From: Bradyrhizobium sp. 149
Lineage (GTDB): Bacteria > Pseudomonadota > Alphaproteobacteria > Rhizobiales > Xanthobacteraceae
NCBI RefSeq assembly: GCF_023073915.1
Contig: NZ_JADPKK010000019.1
Span: 124,001 to 188,000, forward strand
Length of the DNA: 64,000 nt
Reading direction: 5' to 3'
Both the position numbers and the translations under genes were made by a program. The notes beneath the pieces were generated by a model, which was not told the DNA's origin, searched no databases, and worked only from the letters and a program-made list of their open reading frames with translations. Below, one piece after another: positions 47,795-56,085 of this stretch (position 1 is the first letter of the stretch; each line of letters begins with the position of its first letter).

Positions 47795-48823
47795 ATGAAA
47801 TGCATCGTAACTGGTGGCGCCGGCTTCATCGGCAGTCACCTCGTCGATCGCCTCCTCGACGACGGCCACGACGTCATCGCGCTCGATAATTTCGTGATCG
47901 GACGTCCTGAAAATCTGGCGTCGCGCGCCGATTCGAGCCGGCTGAAGATCGTGCGGGCCGACGTCACCGAACTCGAATCGATCAAGCCGCATTTCGACGG
48001 CATCGACTGGGTCTTCCATCTCGCGGCGCTGGCCGACATCGTTCCCTCGATCGAGTCCCCGATCCCGTATCATCGCGCCAATGTCGACGGCACGGTCAAC
48101 GTTCTCGAGGCTGCACGGCAGGCGGGCGTCAGCCGCTTCGTTTATGCCGCGTCGTCATCCTGCTACGGAATTCCCGACGCCTATCCGACGCCGGAGAGCG
48201 CCGAGATCCGGCCGATGTATCCCTATGCGCTCACCAAGAATCTCGGCGAACAGTGCGTCATGCACTGGTGCCAGGTCTACAAGCTGCCCGCGGTCGCGCT
48301 GCGCCTGTTCAACGTGTACGGGCCGCGCCATCGCACCACGGGCACTTACGGCGCCGTGTTCGGCGTGTTCATGGCGCAGAAGCTCGCCGGCAAGCCCTTC
48401 ACGGTGGTCGGCGATGGCGAGCAGACCCGCGACTTCACCTTCGTCAGCGATGTCGCCGACGCCTTCGTGACCGCGGCGCGCTCCGAGGTCTCGAACGAAA
48501 TTTTCAACGTCGGCTCCGACAACACCTACAGCGTCAACCGACTGATCGAGCTTCTCGGCGGCGACAAGGTCCACATTCCCAAGCGTCCCGGCGAGCCCGA
48601 TTGCACCTATGCCGATATCACCAAGATCAAGCGCATCCTGAAATGGACGCCGAAGGTGAAATTCGAGGACGGCGTCGCGACGATGCTGAAGTCGATGGAT
48701 CAGTACAAGGACGCGCCGCTCTGGACAGTGGACAAGATCGCGGACGCCACGAAGGACTGGTTCAAGTATCTTGGCGGCGACAACGACACGGCGTCCAGCA
48801 CGCCGCAGAAGACAAGCCGTTGA
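47795..48823 (+). CDS. NAD-dependent sugar epimerase/dehydratase (extended SDR)
   Basis: Nucleotide-sugar epimerase-like enzyme, 342 residues. NAD motif TGGAGFIGSHLVDRLLDDGH is at the N-terminus, the catalytic serines are in YAASSSCYG, and YPYALTK gives the YxxxK pair; LFNVYGPRH and RDFTFVSDVADAFV are typical of UDP-sugar 4-epimerases such as WbpP. Two ATGs (47786, 47795) are close. The second, MKCIVTGGAGF, gives the standard N-terminus and is chosen, though neither has a strong ribosome-binding site. It is the first gene of the plus-strand cluster. Confidence 0.87.
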   Translation: MKCIVTGGAGFIGSHLVDRLLDDGHDVIALDNFVIGRPENLASRADSSRLKIVRADVTELESIKPHFDGIDWVFHLAALADIVPSIESPIPYHRANVDGTVNVLEAARQAGVSRFVYAASSSCYGIPDAYPTPESAEIRPMYPYALTKNLGEQCVMHWCQVYKLPAVALRLFNVYGPRHRTTGTYGAVFGVFMAQKLAGKPFTVVGDGEQTRDFTFVSDVADAFVTAARSEVSNEIFNVGSDNTYSVNRLIELLGGDKVHIPKRPGEPDCTYADITKIKRILKWTPKVKFEDGVATMLKSMDQYKDAPLWTVDKIADATKDWFKYLGGDNDTASSTPQKTSR

Positions 48824-48914
48824 GCAGACTCGTCTCGACCTCAACGCCCTTGCCGTCGACCGACCAATTGGAGACTCGCCGCCTGAGACCGGCCGGCGCT
48901 TTGGGATGATCAAG

Positions 48915-50483
48915 ATGGGTAATCCGACCGACAATCCCGCGTCGAACGACCAACTGGCGACGCACGAAAAGATCAAGACAATCGAGGAACTGGGCGAGAT
49001 CGCGCGATCCGCGCAAGCGCAGGGACGGACGGTTGCACTCTGCCACGGCGTCTTCGACCTCGTGCATCTCGGCCATATCAGGCACATCCAGGCGGCGCGC
49101 AACGAAGGCGACGTCGTCATGGTGACGATCACGGCGGACCGCTACGTCAACAAGGGACCGGGTCGGCCGATCTTCCCCGAAAGCATGCGGGCCGAGATGC
49201 TGGCCTCGCTCGCAAACGTCGATTGGGTCGGCATCAATCACACCTCCAGCGCCGAACCGATCCTGGATACGGTGCGGCCGGACATCTACGTGAAGGGTTC
49301 CGACTACGAGAACCCCGAAGACGACGTGACCGGCAAGATCCGGACGGAGCGCGACGCCGTCGAGCGTCACGGCGGACGCATCGTGTTCACGCGCGACGTG
49401 ACGTTCAGCTCCTCATCGCTCGTGAACCGGTATTTCGACATCTACGATCCTCCACTCCGTGACTATCTGCAAAAGGTCCGTGAAGGTGACGGCGCCGATC
49501 GCCTGCTGAAGCTGATCGACAAGGTGCAGGACATGCACGTCGTGCTGGTCGGCGACACGATCGTCGACGAGTACCAATACGTCACGGCGCTCGGGAAGGC
49601 CTCGAAGGAAAACATCGTCGCCACGCTATTCAAGAACGGCGAGCAATTTGCCGGCGGCGTCATTGCCGCGGCGAACCATGTCGCGAGCTTCTGCAAGTCG
49701 GTCGAGATCGTCACGACGCTGGGCGGCAACGACTATCCCGAGGAGTTCATCCGCGCGCATATCCGCCCGAATGTCACGCTGACGCCGATCCGCATTCAGG
49801 GCCGTCCGACGACCCGCAAATCGCGGTTCGTCGAGCTGGGATACCTTCACAAGCTGTTCGAAGTCTACACCATGGACGACACGCCGCTCGATGAGGCTGA
49901 CCGGAAGGAGATCGACCGCATCACCGCCGAGCGCGTGCGCGGCGCGGACGTGGTGATCGTCACCGATTTCGGTCACGGCATGATCGCGTCGAGCACGATC
50001 GACACTTTGATCGCCAACTCCAGGTTCCTGGCGGTCAACGCCCAGAGCAACAGCGGCAATCACGGCTACAATCTGATCACGAAGTACCCGCGGGCCGACT
50101 ACATTTGCATCGACGCACCGGAAGCGCGTCTGGCGGCAACGGACAAGTTCAGCGACATCGCCTCCGTGATCGAGGTCGGCCTGCACCGCAAGATCGACTG
50201 CAACAACATGATTATCACGCACGGCTCTTTCGGCTGCTACCCGTTCTCGTCCAAAACCGGCGTCACGCGCGTTCCCGCCTTCACCAAAACCGTCGTCGAC
50301 ACCGTCGGCGCGGGGGACGCGTTCCTGACGATCACCGCGCCGCTGGTCGCCGCCGGCGGCCATATCGAGGACGTCGCCTTCATCGGCAACGCCGCCGGCG
50401 CGATCAAGGTCGGGATCGTCGGCCACCGTAGCTCGGTCGAGAAGGTGCCGCTGGTCAAATTCGTCACCGCGTTGTTGAAGTAA
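48915..50483 (+). CDS. Bifunctional nucleotidyltransferase-PfkB sugar kinase, reverse HldE domain order
   Basis: Two-domain enzyme of 522 residues. Residues about 36-175 are a cytidylyltransferase-fold domain: HGVFDLVHLGH at 44-54 is the HxGH-type active site, and DVTFSSSSLVNRY at 161-173 corresponds to the family's SSS/T motif. Residues about 205-522 are a ribokinase/PfkB kinase: VLVGDTIVDEYQYV at 210-223 and the anion hole with catalytic base DTVGAGDAF at 462-470. HldE, which phosphorylates and nucleotidylates heptose, has the same two domains with the kinase first. GGGA about 8 bases upstream supports ATG 48915. It probably activates a heptose-like phosphate; which nucleotide it uses is open. 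Confidence 0.87.
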   Translation: MGNPTDNPASNDQLATHEKIKTIEELGEIARSAQAQGRTVALCHGVFDLVHLGHIRHIQAARNEGDVVMVTITADRYVNKGPGRPIFPESMRAEMLASLANVDWVGINHTSSAEPILDTVRPDIYVKGSDYENPEDDVTGKIRTERDAVERHGGRIVFTRDVTFSSSSLVNRYFDIYDPPLRDYLQKVREGDGADRLLKLIDKVQDMHVVLVGDTIVDEYQYVTALGKASKENIVATLFKNGEQFAGGVIAAANHVASFCKSVEIVTTLGGNDYPEEFIRAHIRPNVTLTPIRIQGRPTTRKSRFVELGYLHKLFEVYTMDDTPLDEADRKEIDRITAERVRGADVVIVTDFGHGMIASSTIDTLIANSRFLAVNAQSNSGNHGYNLITKYPRADYICIDAPEARLAATDKFSDIASVIEVGLHRKIDCNNMIITHGSFGCYPFSSKTGVTRVPAFTKTVVDTVGAGDAFLTITAPLVAAGGHIEDVAFIGNAAGAIKVGIVGHRSSVEKVPLVKFVTALLK

Positions 50484-50511
50484 CGCGAACGGCAGATACT
50501 GGAGAACGACA

Positions 50512-51513
50512 GTGATTGATCAAACATGGAATGTGATGGTCACCGGTGGTGCCGGCTATGTCGGCAGCGTGCTGGTTCCGCAGTTGCTCGCCGCCGGCCA
50601 TAAGGTCACCGTGCTCGACCTGTTCATGTATGGCGAGGACGTCTTCGATGCCGTCCGCACCAACTCCAATTTGCGCCTGATCAAGGGCGACATCCGCGAT
50701 GAAGCCGCGATCAACGAGGCGCTGCGCGGCAACAACGCCGTGATCCACCTCGCCTGCATCTCCAACGACCCGTCATTCGAGCTGGATCCGGGGCTCGGCA
50801 AGTCCATCAACTACGACTGCTTCCGGCCGATGGTACGCGCCGCCAAGAAGGCGGGCATCAAGCGCTTCATCTACGCCTCCTCGTCCAGTGTCTACGGCAT
50901 CAAGGACGAGGCCGAGGTGACCGAGGACCTGTCCTGCGAGCCGCTCACGGACTACTCGAAGTTCAAGGCGATGTGCGAGACCGACCTTGCCGACGAGGCC
51001 GCGTCCGGTTTCGTCGCCTGCACGGTTCGTCCCGCCACCGTCTGCGGCTACGCACCGCGGCAGCGGCTCGACGTCGTCGTCAACATCCTGACCAATCTCG
51101 CGGTCAACACCGGCCGCATCCGCGTGTTCGGCGGAACGCAGCGCCGGCCCAACCTGCACATCGAGGACATGTCCGCCGCCTATCTGTTCCTGCTCCAGCA
51201 GGATGACGCAAAGATCGACGGCAAGACCTACAATATAGGCTACGAGAACCACTCGCTGATGAAGATCGCCGACATCGTAAAGTCGGTGGTCGGCAGCAAT
51301 GTCGACGTCGTCGTCGAGCCGACCGACGATCTCCGCTCGTACCACGTCTCTTCGGAGAAGATCCGCCGCGAGCTCGGCTTTGCGCCGACCCACACGATCG
51401 AGAACGCCGTGTCCGGCCTCGTGAACGCCTTCAAGGCCGGCCGCCTGCCGAACTCGCTCAACGACCCCCGGTACTTCAATATCAAGATGATGCAGAACAT
51501 CAGCCTGAAGTGA
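50512..51513 (+). CDS. NAD-dependent sugar epimerase/dehydratase (extended SDR)
   Basis: Second nucleotide-sugar SDR, 333 residues, distinct from the one at 47795. NAD motif VTGGAGYVGSVLVPQLL, HLACISNDPSFELDP, serine in YASSSSVYG, and catalytic YSKFK. RRPNLHIEDMSAAYLFLL is typical of the GDP/CDP-sugar epimerase-like subgroup. The GTG start at 50512 is supported by GGAG 7-8 bases upstream. Its stop overlaps the next start (GTGA), so it is translationally coupled to the HAD-like gene. Confidence 0.86.
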   Translation: MIDQTWNVMVTGGAGYVGSVLVPQLLAAGHKVTVLDLFMYGEDVFDAVRTNSNLRLIKGDIRDEAAINEALRGNNAVIHLACISNDPSFELDPGLGKSINYDCFRPMVRAAKKAGIKRFIYASSSSVYGIKDEAEVTEDLSCEPLTDYSKFKAMCETDLADEAASGFVACTVRPATVCGYAPRQRLDVVVNILTNLAVNTGRIRVFGGTQRRPNLHIEDMSAAYLFLLQQDDAKIDGKTYNIGYENHSLMKIADIVKSVVGSNVDVVVEPTDDLRSYHVSSEKIRRELGFAPTHTIENAVSGLVNAFKAGRLPNSLNDPRYFNIKMMQNISLK

Positions 51514-52130
51514 GCGGCGTGCGGATCGGCATCGATTTCGACAACACGATCATCTGCTACGACAAGGTCTTCGCCGCCGTCGCCCGTCAGCGTGGGCTGG
51601 TCCCGGAGGGGTGGGAGGGGCTCAAGACCGATGTGCGGGATCATCTCCGGTCCCGCGAGGGCGGCGAACTCGCTTGGCAAGGACTGCAAGGCTTCGCCTA
51701 CGGCAAGGGAATTGGCGGCGCCGAAATCTATCCGGGGGTGCGGGAATTCCTGGCAATGTGCAAGCAGGCCGGCTCGAAGGTCTCCATCGTCAGCCACAAG
51801 ACCCGATTCGGTCATCAGGACCCCGACCGCACCGACCTGCGCGCCGCCGCGCGCAGCTGGCTACGGGGCGCCAACCTGATCGACGCTGCGGATGCGGCGC
51901 TGGACATCGGCGACGTCTATTTCGAGGACACGCTGGCCGCCAAGGTCGAGAGACTTGCGAGCCTGGAGCTCGATATCTTCATCGACGATCTCGTTGATGT
52001 CTTCGAGCAACCGCATTTTCCGAAGACCACGCGATCGATCCTGTTCACGCGGTCGCAGCCTCCCCACCCCGAACATTGCAAGCCGATCGCGACATGGGCC
52101 GATATCCGCCGCGAGGTGTTTGCGGCATGA
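51510..52130 (+). CDS. HAD-superfamily phosphatase-like protein
   Basis: Probable sugar-phosphate phosphatase, 206 residues. The nucleophile motif DFDNT is at residues 9-13 (IGIDFDNTIICYD), motif II is SIVSHKTRFG (about 93-102) with K nearby, and the motif III/IV region has DIFIDDLVDVF with paired aspartates. In a heptose-type route it could remove the C-1 or C-7 phosphate, as GmhB does, though it lacks the GmhB DxDGxL form. The GTG at 51510 overlaps the previous stop. Function beyond HAD fold is inferred. Confidence 0.68.
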   Translation: MSGVRIGIDFDNTIICYDKVFAAVARQRGLVPEGWEGLKTDVRDHLRSREGGELAWQGLQGFAYGKGIGGAEIYPGVREFLAMCKQAGSKVSIVSHKTRFGHQDPDRTDLRAAARSWLRGANLIDAADAALDIGDVYFEDTLAAKVERLASLELDIFIDDLVDVFEQPHFPKTTRSILFTRSQPPHPEHCKPIATWADIRREVFAA

Positions 52131-53155
52131 GCGAGACCGACATCACCGCGCCGGATGCGATGGCGATCGGCAGCCGCCTGGCCTGTGCGCGGGTTGCTGC
52201 CGCCCAGCCGGCACGGTCCGGCGGCAACAACAGGGTATTTCGACTGGAGATGGCAGAGGGAGCGCCCCTTGCCCTCAAGCATTATCCGTCCGACGGACGC
52301 GATCGCCTGGGGCAGGAATATGACGCACTCTCGTTTCTGTCGCGCCACGGCATCATGTCGACGCCGCGACCGGTCGCCAAGGACGCGGATGCGTTCTGCG
52401 CGCTATACCAATGGTTCGACGGCGAGGCCGCGGTGCTGCGCCCTCAAGGCGACGATGCCGATCAGCTCGCCGATTTCCTGATCGAGTTGCAGAAACTGCG
52501 CGACGCCGAAGGCGCGCAGAATTTGCGGAACGCCTCGGCCAGCGTCTTTTCGCCCGAGGCAGCCATCGCCCAGTACGAGCAGCGCCTGGACAGACTGAGG
52601 CGGGCCTCGGATGATCATCCCGACCTTCGCGCGTTCATGGAGGGCAGCCTGGTTCCCAGCACTGTCGTCGCGATTCGGCAGCTCCGCCGACGCTATGCGG
52701 AACTGGGGCGGGATCCGGCGGCGGACCTTGCGCCCGTCCATCGTGCGCTAAGTCCGTCAGATTTCGGACTGCACAACGCGCTGCGCGCCGAAGACGGGAG
52801 CTTGCGATTCATCGACTTCGAATATTTTGGCTGGGACGATCCGGTCAAGCTCGTGTCCGACACCGCAATTCACCCCGGCAGCGATCTGCCCGAGGCGAGC
52901 GCGAATCGCTTGATCGAACGGCTGTCGCGTACCTTCGAGGCCCGGGATGACGCGTTTGCGATCCGCCGTGACGTGCTGTATCCTGTGTTCGTGGCGATTT
53001 GGTGCCTGATTGTCCTGAATGCCTATTTGCCGGAAAGCCGCTCCCGGCGCGCCATGGCTGCGCAAGGTGGCGATCTGACGGTCCGCCTTGCCGGTCAGCT
53101 CGACAAAGCCCGACGGCTCCACCAAACGATTTACCCAAACGATTCGCAGACGTGA
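52127..53155 (+). CDS. Aminoglycoside phosphotransferase-like kinase
   Basis: Small-molecule kinase of the APH/choline-kinase fold, 342 residues, likely phosphorylating a sugar or related hydroxyl. The N-lobe lysine is in LALKHYP, the catalytic loop is HRALSPSDFGLHNAL (aspartate and asparagine present), and the metal-binding segment is FIDFEYFGWDDPVKL. The ATG overlaps the preceding stop (ATGA). An antibiotic-resistance role is unlikely given its position within a sugar operon. Confidence 0.77.
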   Translation: MSETDITAPDAMAIGSRLACARVAAAQPARSGGNNRVFRLEMAEGAPLALKHYPSDGRDRLGQEYDALSFLSRHGIMSTPRPVAKDADAFCALYQWFDGEAAVLRPQGDDADQLADFLIELQKLRDAEGAQNLRNASASVFSPEAAIAQYEQRLDRLRRASDDHPDLRAFMEGSLVPSTVVAIRQLRRRYAELGRDPAADLAPVHRALSPSDFGLHNALRAEDGSLRFIDFEYFGWDDPVKLVSDTAIHPGSDLPEASANRLIERLSRTFEARDDAFAIRRDVLYPVFVAIWCLIVLNAYLPESRSRRAMAAQGGDLTVRLAGQLDKARRLHQTIYPNDSQT

Positions 53156-54000
53156 TCCAGATCTCACCCCACGCTGAAGCTGCCCTCGCCTGCACGCTGG
53201 ACGAGCGCAGCCTTTATTTGCGCCGCCTGGTCCTCGGCTCTGTCCGCTCCGCAGGACGCGGACATGTCGGTCCGGCATTGTCGCTGATCGAGATGGTCCG
53301 TGTACTCTACGACGACGTGTTGCGGATCGATCCGAACAACCCGCGCGATCCAGCCCGCGACCGCGCCATCCTCAGCAAGGGACACGGGTGTCTGGCGCTC
53401 TATGCGCTCTTGGCCGATCGCGGCTTCTTTCCGCTGTCGGAGCTGGACAGCTTCTGCGGCCCCGACAGTATTTTGGGCGGACATCCAGAGTACGGAATGG
53501 TGCCTGGGGTCGAGGCGTCGACCGGCGCGCTAGGACACGGCCTGTCGATCGGTGTCGGACTTGCGCTCGCCGCGCGCATGCGCGAGCGCACCTACCGCAC
53601 CTTCGTCCTGCTCGGCGATGGCGAGATCAACGAGGGATCGGTGTGGGAAGCCGCCATGGGCGCGGCCAAGCACGGGCTCGACAATCTGGTCGCGCTGATC
53701 GACTACAACAAGCTGCAGAGCTACGGCCCCACCGACTACGTCCTGCCGCTGGAGCCGCTCGCGGACAAATGGCGCAGCTTCGGCTTTGCCGTGCAGGAGC
53801 TTAACGGCCACGACGTCGGCGCCCTGCGCACCGTCCTGAAGCAGATCCCGGCCGTTCCGGGAAAGCCAACCGCGATCATCTGCCATACCGTGAAGGGCAA
53901 GGGTCTGCCGGCGGCGGAATCCAACGCCGATTGGCATCACAAAAACAAGCTGACCGACAGCGAGCTCGACGCCATCCGCGTCGCCGTCGGCGATTTTTGA
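53152..54000 (+). CDS. Transketolase, N-terminal (thiamine-diphosphate-binding) subunit
   Basis: First half of a two-subunit transketolase, 282 residues, transferring two-carbon ketol units between sugar phosphates. GRGHVGPALSLIEMVRVLYD, LSKGHGCLALYALLA and GGHPEYGMVPGVEASTGALG with GHGLSIGVGLALAAR are conserved. The ThDP/Mg motif is GDGEINEGSVWEAAMGAAKH, with the distal asparagine in DYNKLQ. The GTG start at 53152 overlaps the previous stop. It pairs with the C-terminal subunit 10 bp downstream. Location in a sugar cluster suggests a pathway-specific transketolase. Confidence 0.9.
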   Translation: MIQISPHAEAALACTLDERSLYLRRLVLGSVRSAGRGHVGPALSLIEMVRVLYDDVLRIDPNNPRDPARDRAILSKGHGCLALYALLADRGFFPLSELDSFCGPDSILGGHPEYGMVPGVEASTGALGHGLSIGVGLALAARMRERTYRTFVLLGDGEINEGSVWEAAMGAAKHGLDNLVALIDYNKLQSYGPTDYVLPLEPLADKWRSFGFAVQELNGHDVGALRTVLKQIPAVPGKPTAIICHTVKGKGLPAAESNADWHHKNKLTDSELDAIRVAVGDF

Positions 54001-54010
54001 TCGGCTCCCC

Positions 54011-54970
54011 ATGCGCAACACCGCGATGAACATGGTCCACAAGCTCGCCACGCGCGACGAGCGTGTGCTCTACATCGGCTCAGATCCCGGCGCGGGCACC
54101 TTGCGCGCGATGAGCAAGGAGTTTCCGAAGCGGCATCTAATCGAAGGCATTTCAGAAGCGCACATCATCGGCATGTCGGCCGGCCTCGCGATGGAAGGCT
54201 TCGTGCCCTACGTCAACACCATCGCGACCTTCCTCACCCGCCGATGCTACGAACAGGTCGCCGTCGATCTCTGCCTGCACAATCTGCCGGTGCGGCTGAT
54301 CGCCAATGGCGGCGGGCTCGTTTACGCGCCGCTCGGCCCCACCCACCAGGCGATCGAGGACATCGCCATCATGCGGGCGCTGCCGAACATGACGGTGGTC
54401 TGCCCGTGCGACGCCGACGAGGCGGCGCGCCTGATGGATCAGACGCTCGACTGGACCGGGCCGATCTACATCCGGCTCGGCAAGGGTGGCGACGCCGTCG
54501 TCTCCAAGGCCGAGCACGGCTTTGAGATCGGCAAGGCCATCCTGATGCGGCCACCGGGCGACGTCGTCATGGTCACGACAGGCATTATGCTCCAGCGCGC
54601 ACTCGCTGCGGCCGACCTGCTGGCCGCGCAGGGCATTCGCGCCGGCGTCCTGCACATGCACACGGTCAAGCCGCTCGACGCCGAGACGCTGCTGCAAGCG
54701 ATCCAGGGCACCAAGCTCGTGGCGACGCTGGAGGAACACGTGCCCTCCGGCGGCCTCGGCAGCGCGGTCGCGGAGGCGCTGATCGACAAGCTCGGCTTCG
54801 GCTTGCCCGCGATGCTGCGGTTGTCGCTGCCGGACCGGTTCATGCACAATTATGGATCGCAGGACTCGCTGCTGAAGAAGCACGGCCTTTCCGCCGGCGC
54901 CATTGCGACGTCGATCGAGCGCGCACTCGCCGCCTCTCACACCTCCTCCCCTCAACTTCATTCCACCTGA
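54011..54970 (+). CDS. Transketolase, C-terminal (pyrimidine-binding) subunit
   Basis: Second half of the split transketolase, 319 residues. The catalytic glutamate that activates the aminopyrimidine is in LIEGISEAHIIGMSAGLAME; GPTHQAIEDIAIMRALPNMT is the other hallmark. The C-terminal Rossmann-like domain has LHMHTVKPLDAETL and LEEHVPSGGLGSAVAE. The subunit order and close spacing match split transketolases in other sugar-biosynthesis and DXS-like operons. Confidence 0.9.
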   Translation: MRNTAMNMVHKLATRDERVLYIGSDPGAGTLRAMSKEFPKRHLIEGISEAHIIGMSAGLAMEGFVPYVNTIATFLTRRCYEQVAVDLCLHNLPVRLIANGGGLVYAPLGPTHQAIEDIAIMRALPNMTVVCPCDADEAARLMDQTLDWTGPIYIRLGKGGDAVVSKAEHGFEIGKAILMRPPGDVVMVTTGIMLQRALAAADLLAAQGIRAGVLHMHTVKPLDAETLLQAIQGTKLVATLEEHVPSGGLGSAVAEALIDKLGFGLPAMLRLSLPDRFMHNYGSQDSLLKKHGLSAGAIATSIERALAASHTSSPQLHST

Positions 54971-54978
54971 CGGGCCCC

Positions 54979-56085
54979 ATGCACGACGTTCGATATTCCT
55001 ATCTGCTCGAGCAATTCTCCGATCCTGCCCCGATCCTGGCCGAGATCGGCCGACTGGTGGCGACCGGTGACTTCACCCTGGGCAAGCCTGTCGCCGAATT
55101 CGAGCGGCGCTTTGCCGAGCTGATCGGCGTACGTCACGCCATCGGCGTCGGATCGGGCACCGATGCGCTCAAGCTGCCGCTCAAGGCGCTCGGCATCGGC
55201 CATGGCGACGAGGTCATCACCGCCGCCAACACCTTCATCGCCACCGTCGGCGCCATCGCGGAAACCGGGGCGACGCCGGTGCTGGTCGACTGCGACGATT
55301 CCTTCTGCATGAACGTCGACTACGTCGAAGCGGCGATCACGGGGAAGACCAAGGCGATCATGCCGGTTCAGTTGACCGGCGAGGTCACCGACATGGGCAA
55401 GCTGATGGCGATCGCCCAGCGTCACAACATCCCCGTCGTCGAGGATTCCTGCCAGGGCATCCTGTCGGAGTTCGGGGGAAAACGGTCCGGCACCCACGGC
55501 ATCGCAGCCGGCTTCTCCCTGCATCCGCTCAAGAACCTCAATGTCTGGGGCGATGCCGGTGTCGTCGTCACCAATGATGACGGGATGAACGAGCGGCTTC
55601 GTCTGATCCGCAACCACGGCATGAAGAACCGCGACGAGATCGCGATCCTCGGCTGCAATTCGCGGCTGGATTCTCTGCAGGCCGTGGTCGGCAACTGGCT
55701 GATCGGCCAGACCAGCGAGATCACGCGGCGCCGGATCGAGAACGCAGCCTATTACGATGCGGGCCTTGTCGGCCTGCCTGGCCTGCGCGTCCCGCCGCGC
55801 CGGCCCAACGTGAAGCACGTCTACCATCTCTACATGGTGTTCGCCGAGCGTCGCGACGAGCTCTACAAATACTGCCTGGACAACGGCATTGAAGCGAAGA
55901 TCCACTATCCGATCCCGCTGTATCAGCAGGAAGGCCTCAAGCACCTCGGCTACGCGCCGGGCGACTTCCCGATCACCGACCGCCATGCCCGGGAAGTCAT
56001 CAGCTTCCCCGTCGACCAGCATCTGACGCGAGCGCAACAGGACCGCGTCATCGAGACCGTCCGAAAGTTCTGCCATGGACGCTGA
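54979..56085 (+). CDS. DegT/DnrJ/EryC1/StrS-family PLP aminotransferase, copy 1
   Basis: Sugar aminotransferase, 368 residues, transferring an amino group (usually from glutamate) to a keto-sugar nucleotide. GSGTDALKLPLKALGIGHGD, KAIMPVQLTGEVTDMGKLMA and the PLP-lysine region HPLKNLNVWGDAGVVVT are characteristic; NHGMKNRDEI follows. It is paired head-to-tail with a second family member at 56075, overlapping it by 11 bp. The two share the HPLKNLN motif and general layout, suggesting an old duplication with separate substrates. Confidence 0.9.
   Translation: MHDVRYSYLLEQFSDPAPILAEIGRLVATGDFTLGKPVAEFERRFAELIGVRHAIGVGSGTDALKLPLKALGIGHGDEVITAANTFIATVGAIAETGATPVLVDCDDSFCMNVDYVEAAITGKTKAIMPVQLTGEVTDMGKLMAIAQRHNIPVVEDSCQGILSEFGGKRSGTHGIAAGFSLHPLKNLNVWGDAGVVVTNDDGMNERLRLIRNHGMKNRDEIAILGCNSRLDSLQAVVGNWLIGQTSEITRRRIENAAYYDAGLVGLPGLRVPPRRPNVKHVYHLYMVFAERRDELYKYCLDNGIEAKIHYPIPLYQQEGLKHLGYAPGDFPITDRHAREVISFPVDQHLTRAQQDRVIETVRKFCHGR

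Noticed and set aside
52127-53155. Aminoglycoside resistance gene
   Set aside because: APH fold only; the gene is translationally locked into a sugar operon and shows no close match to known resistance enzymes.
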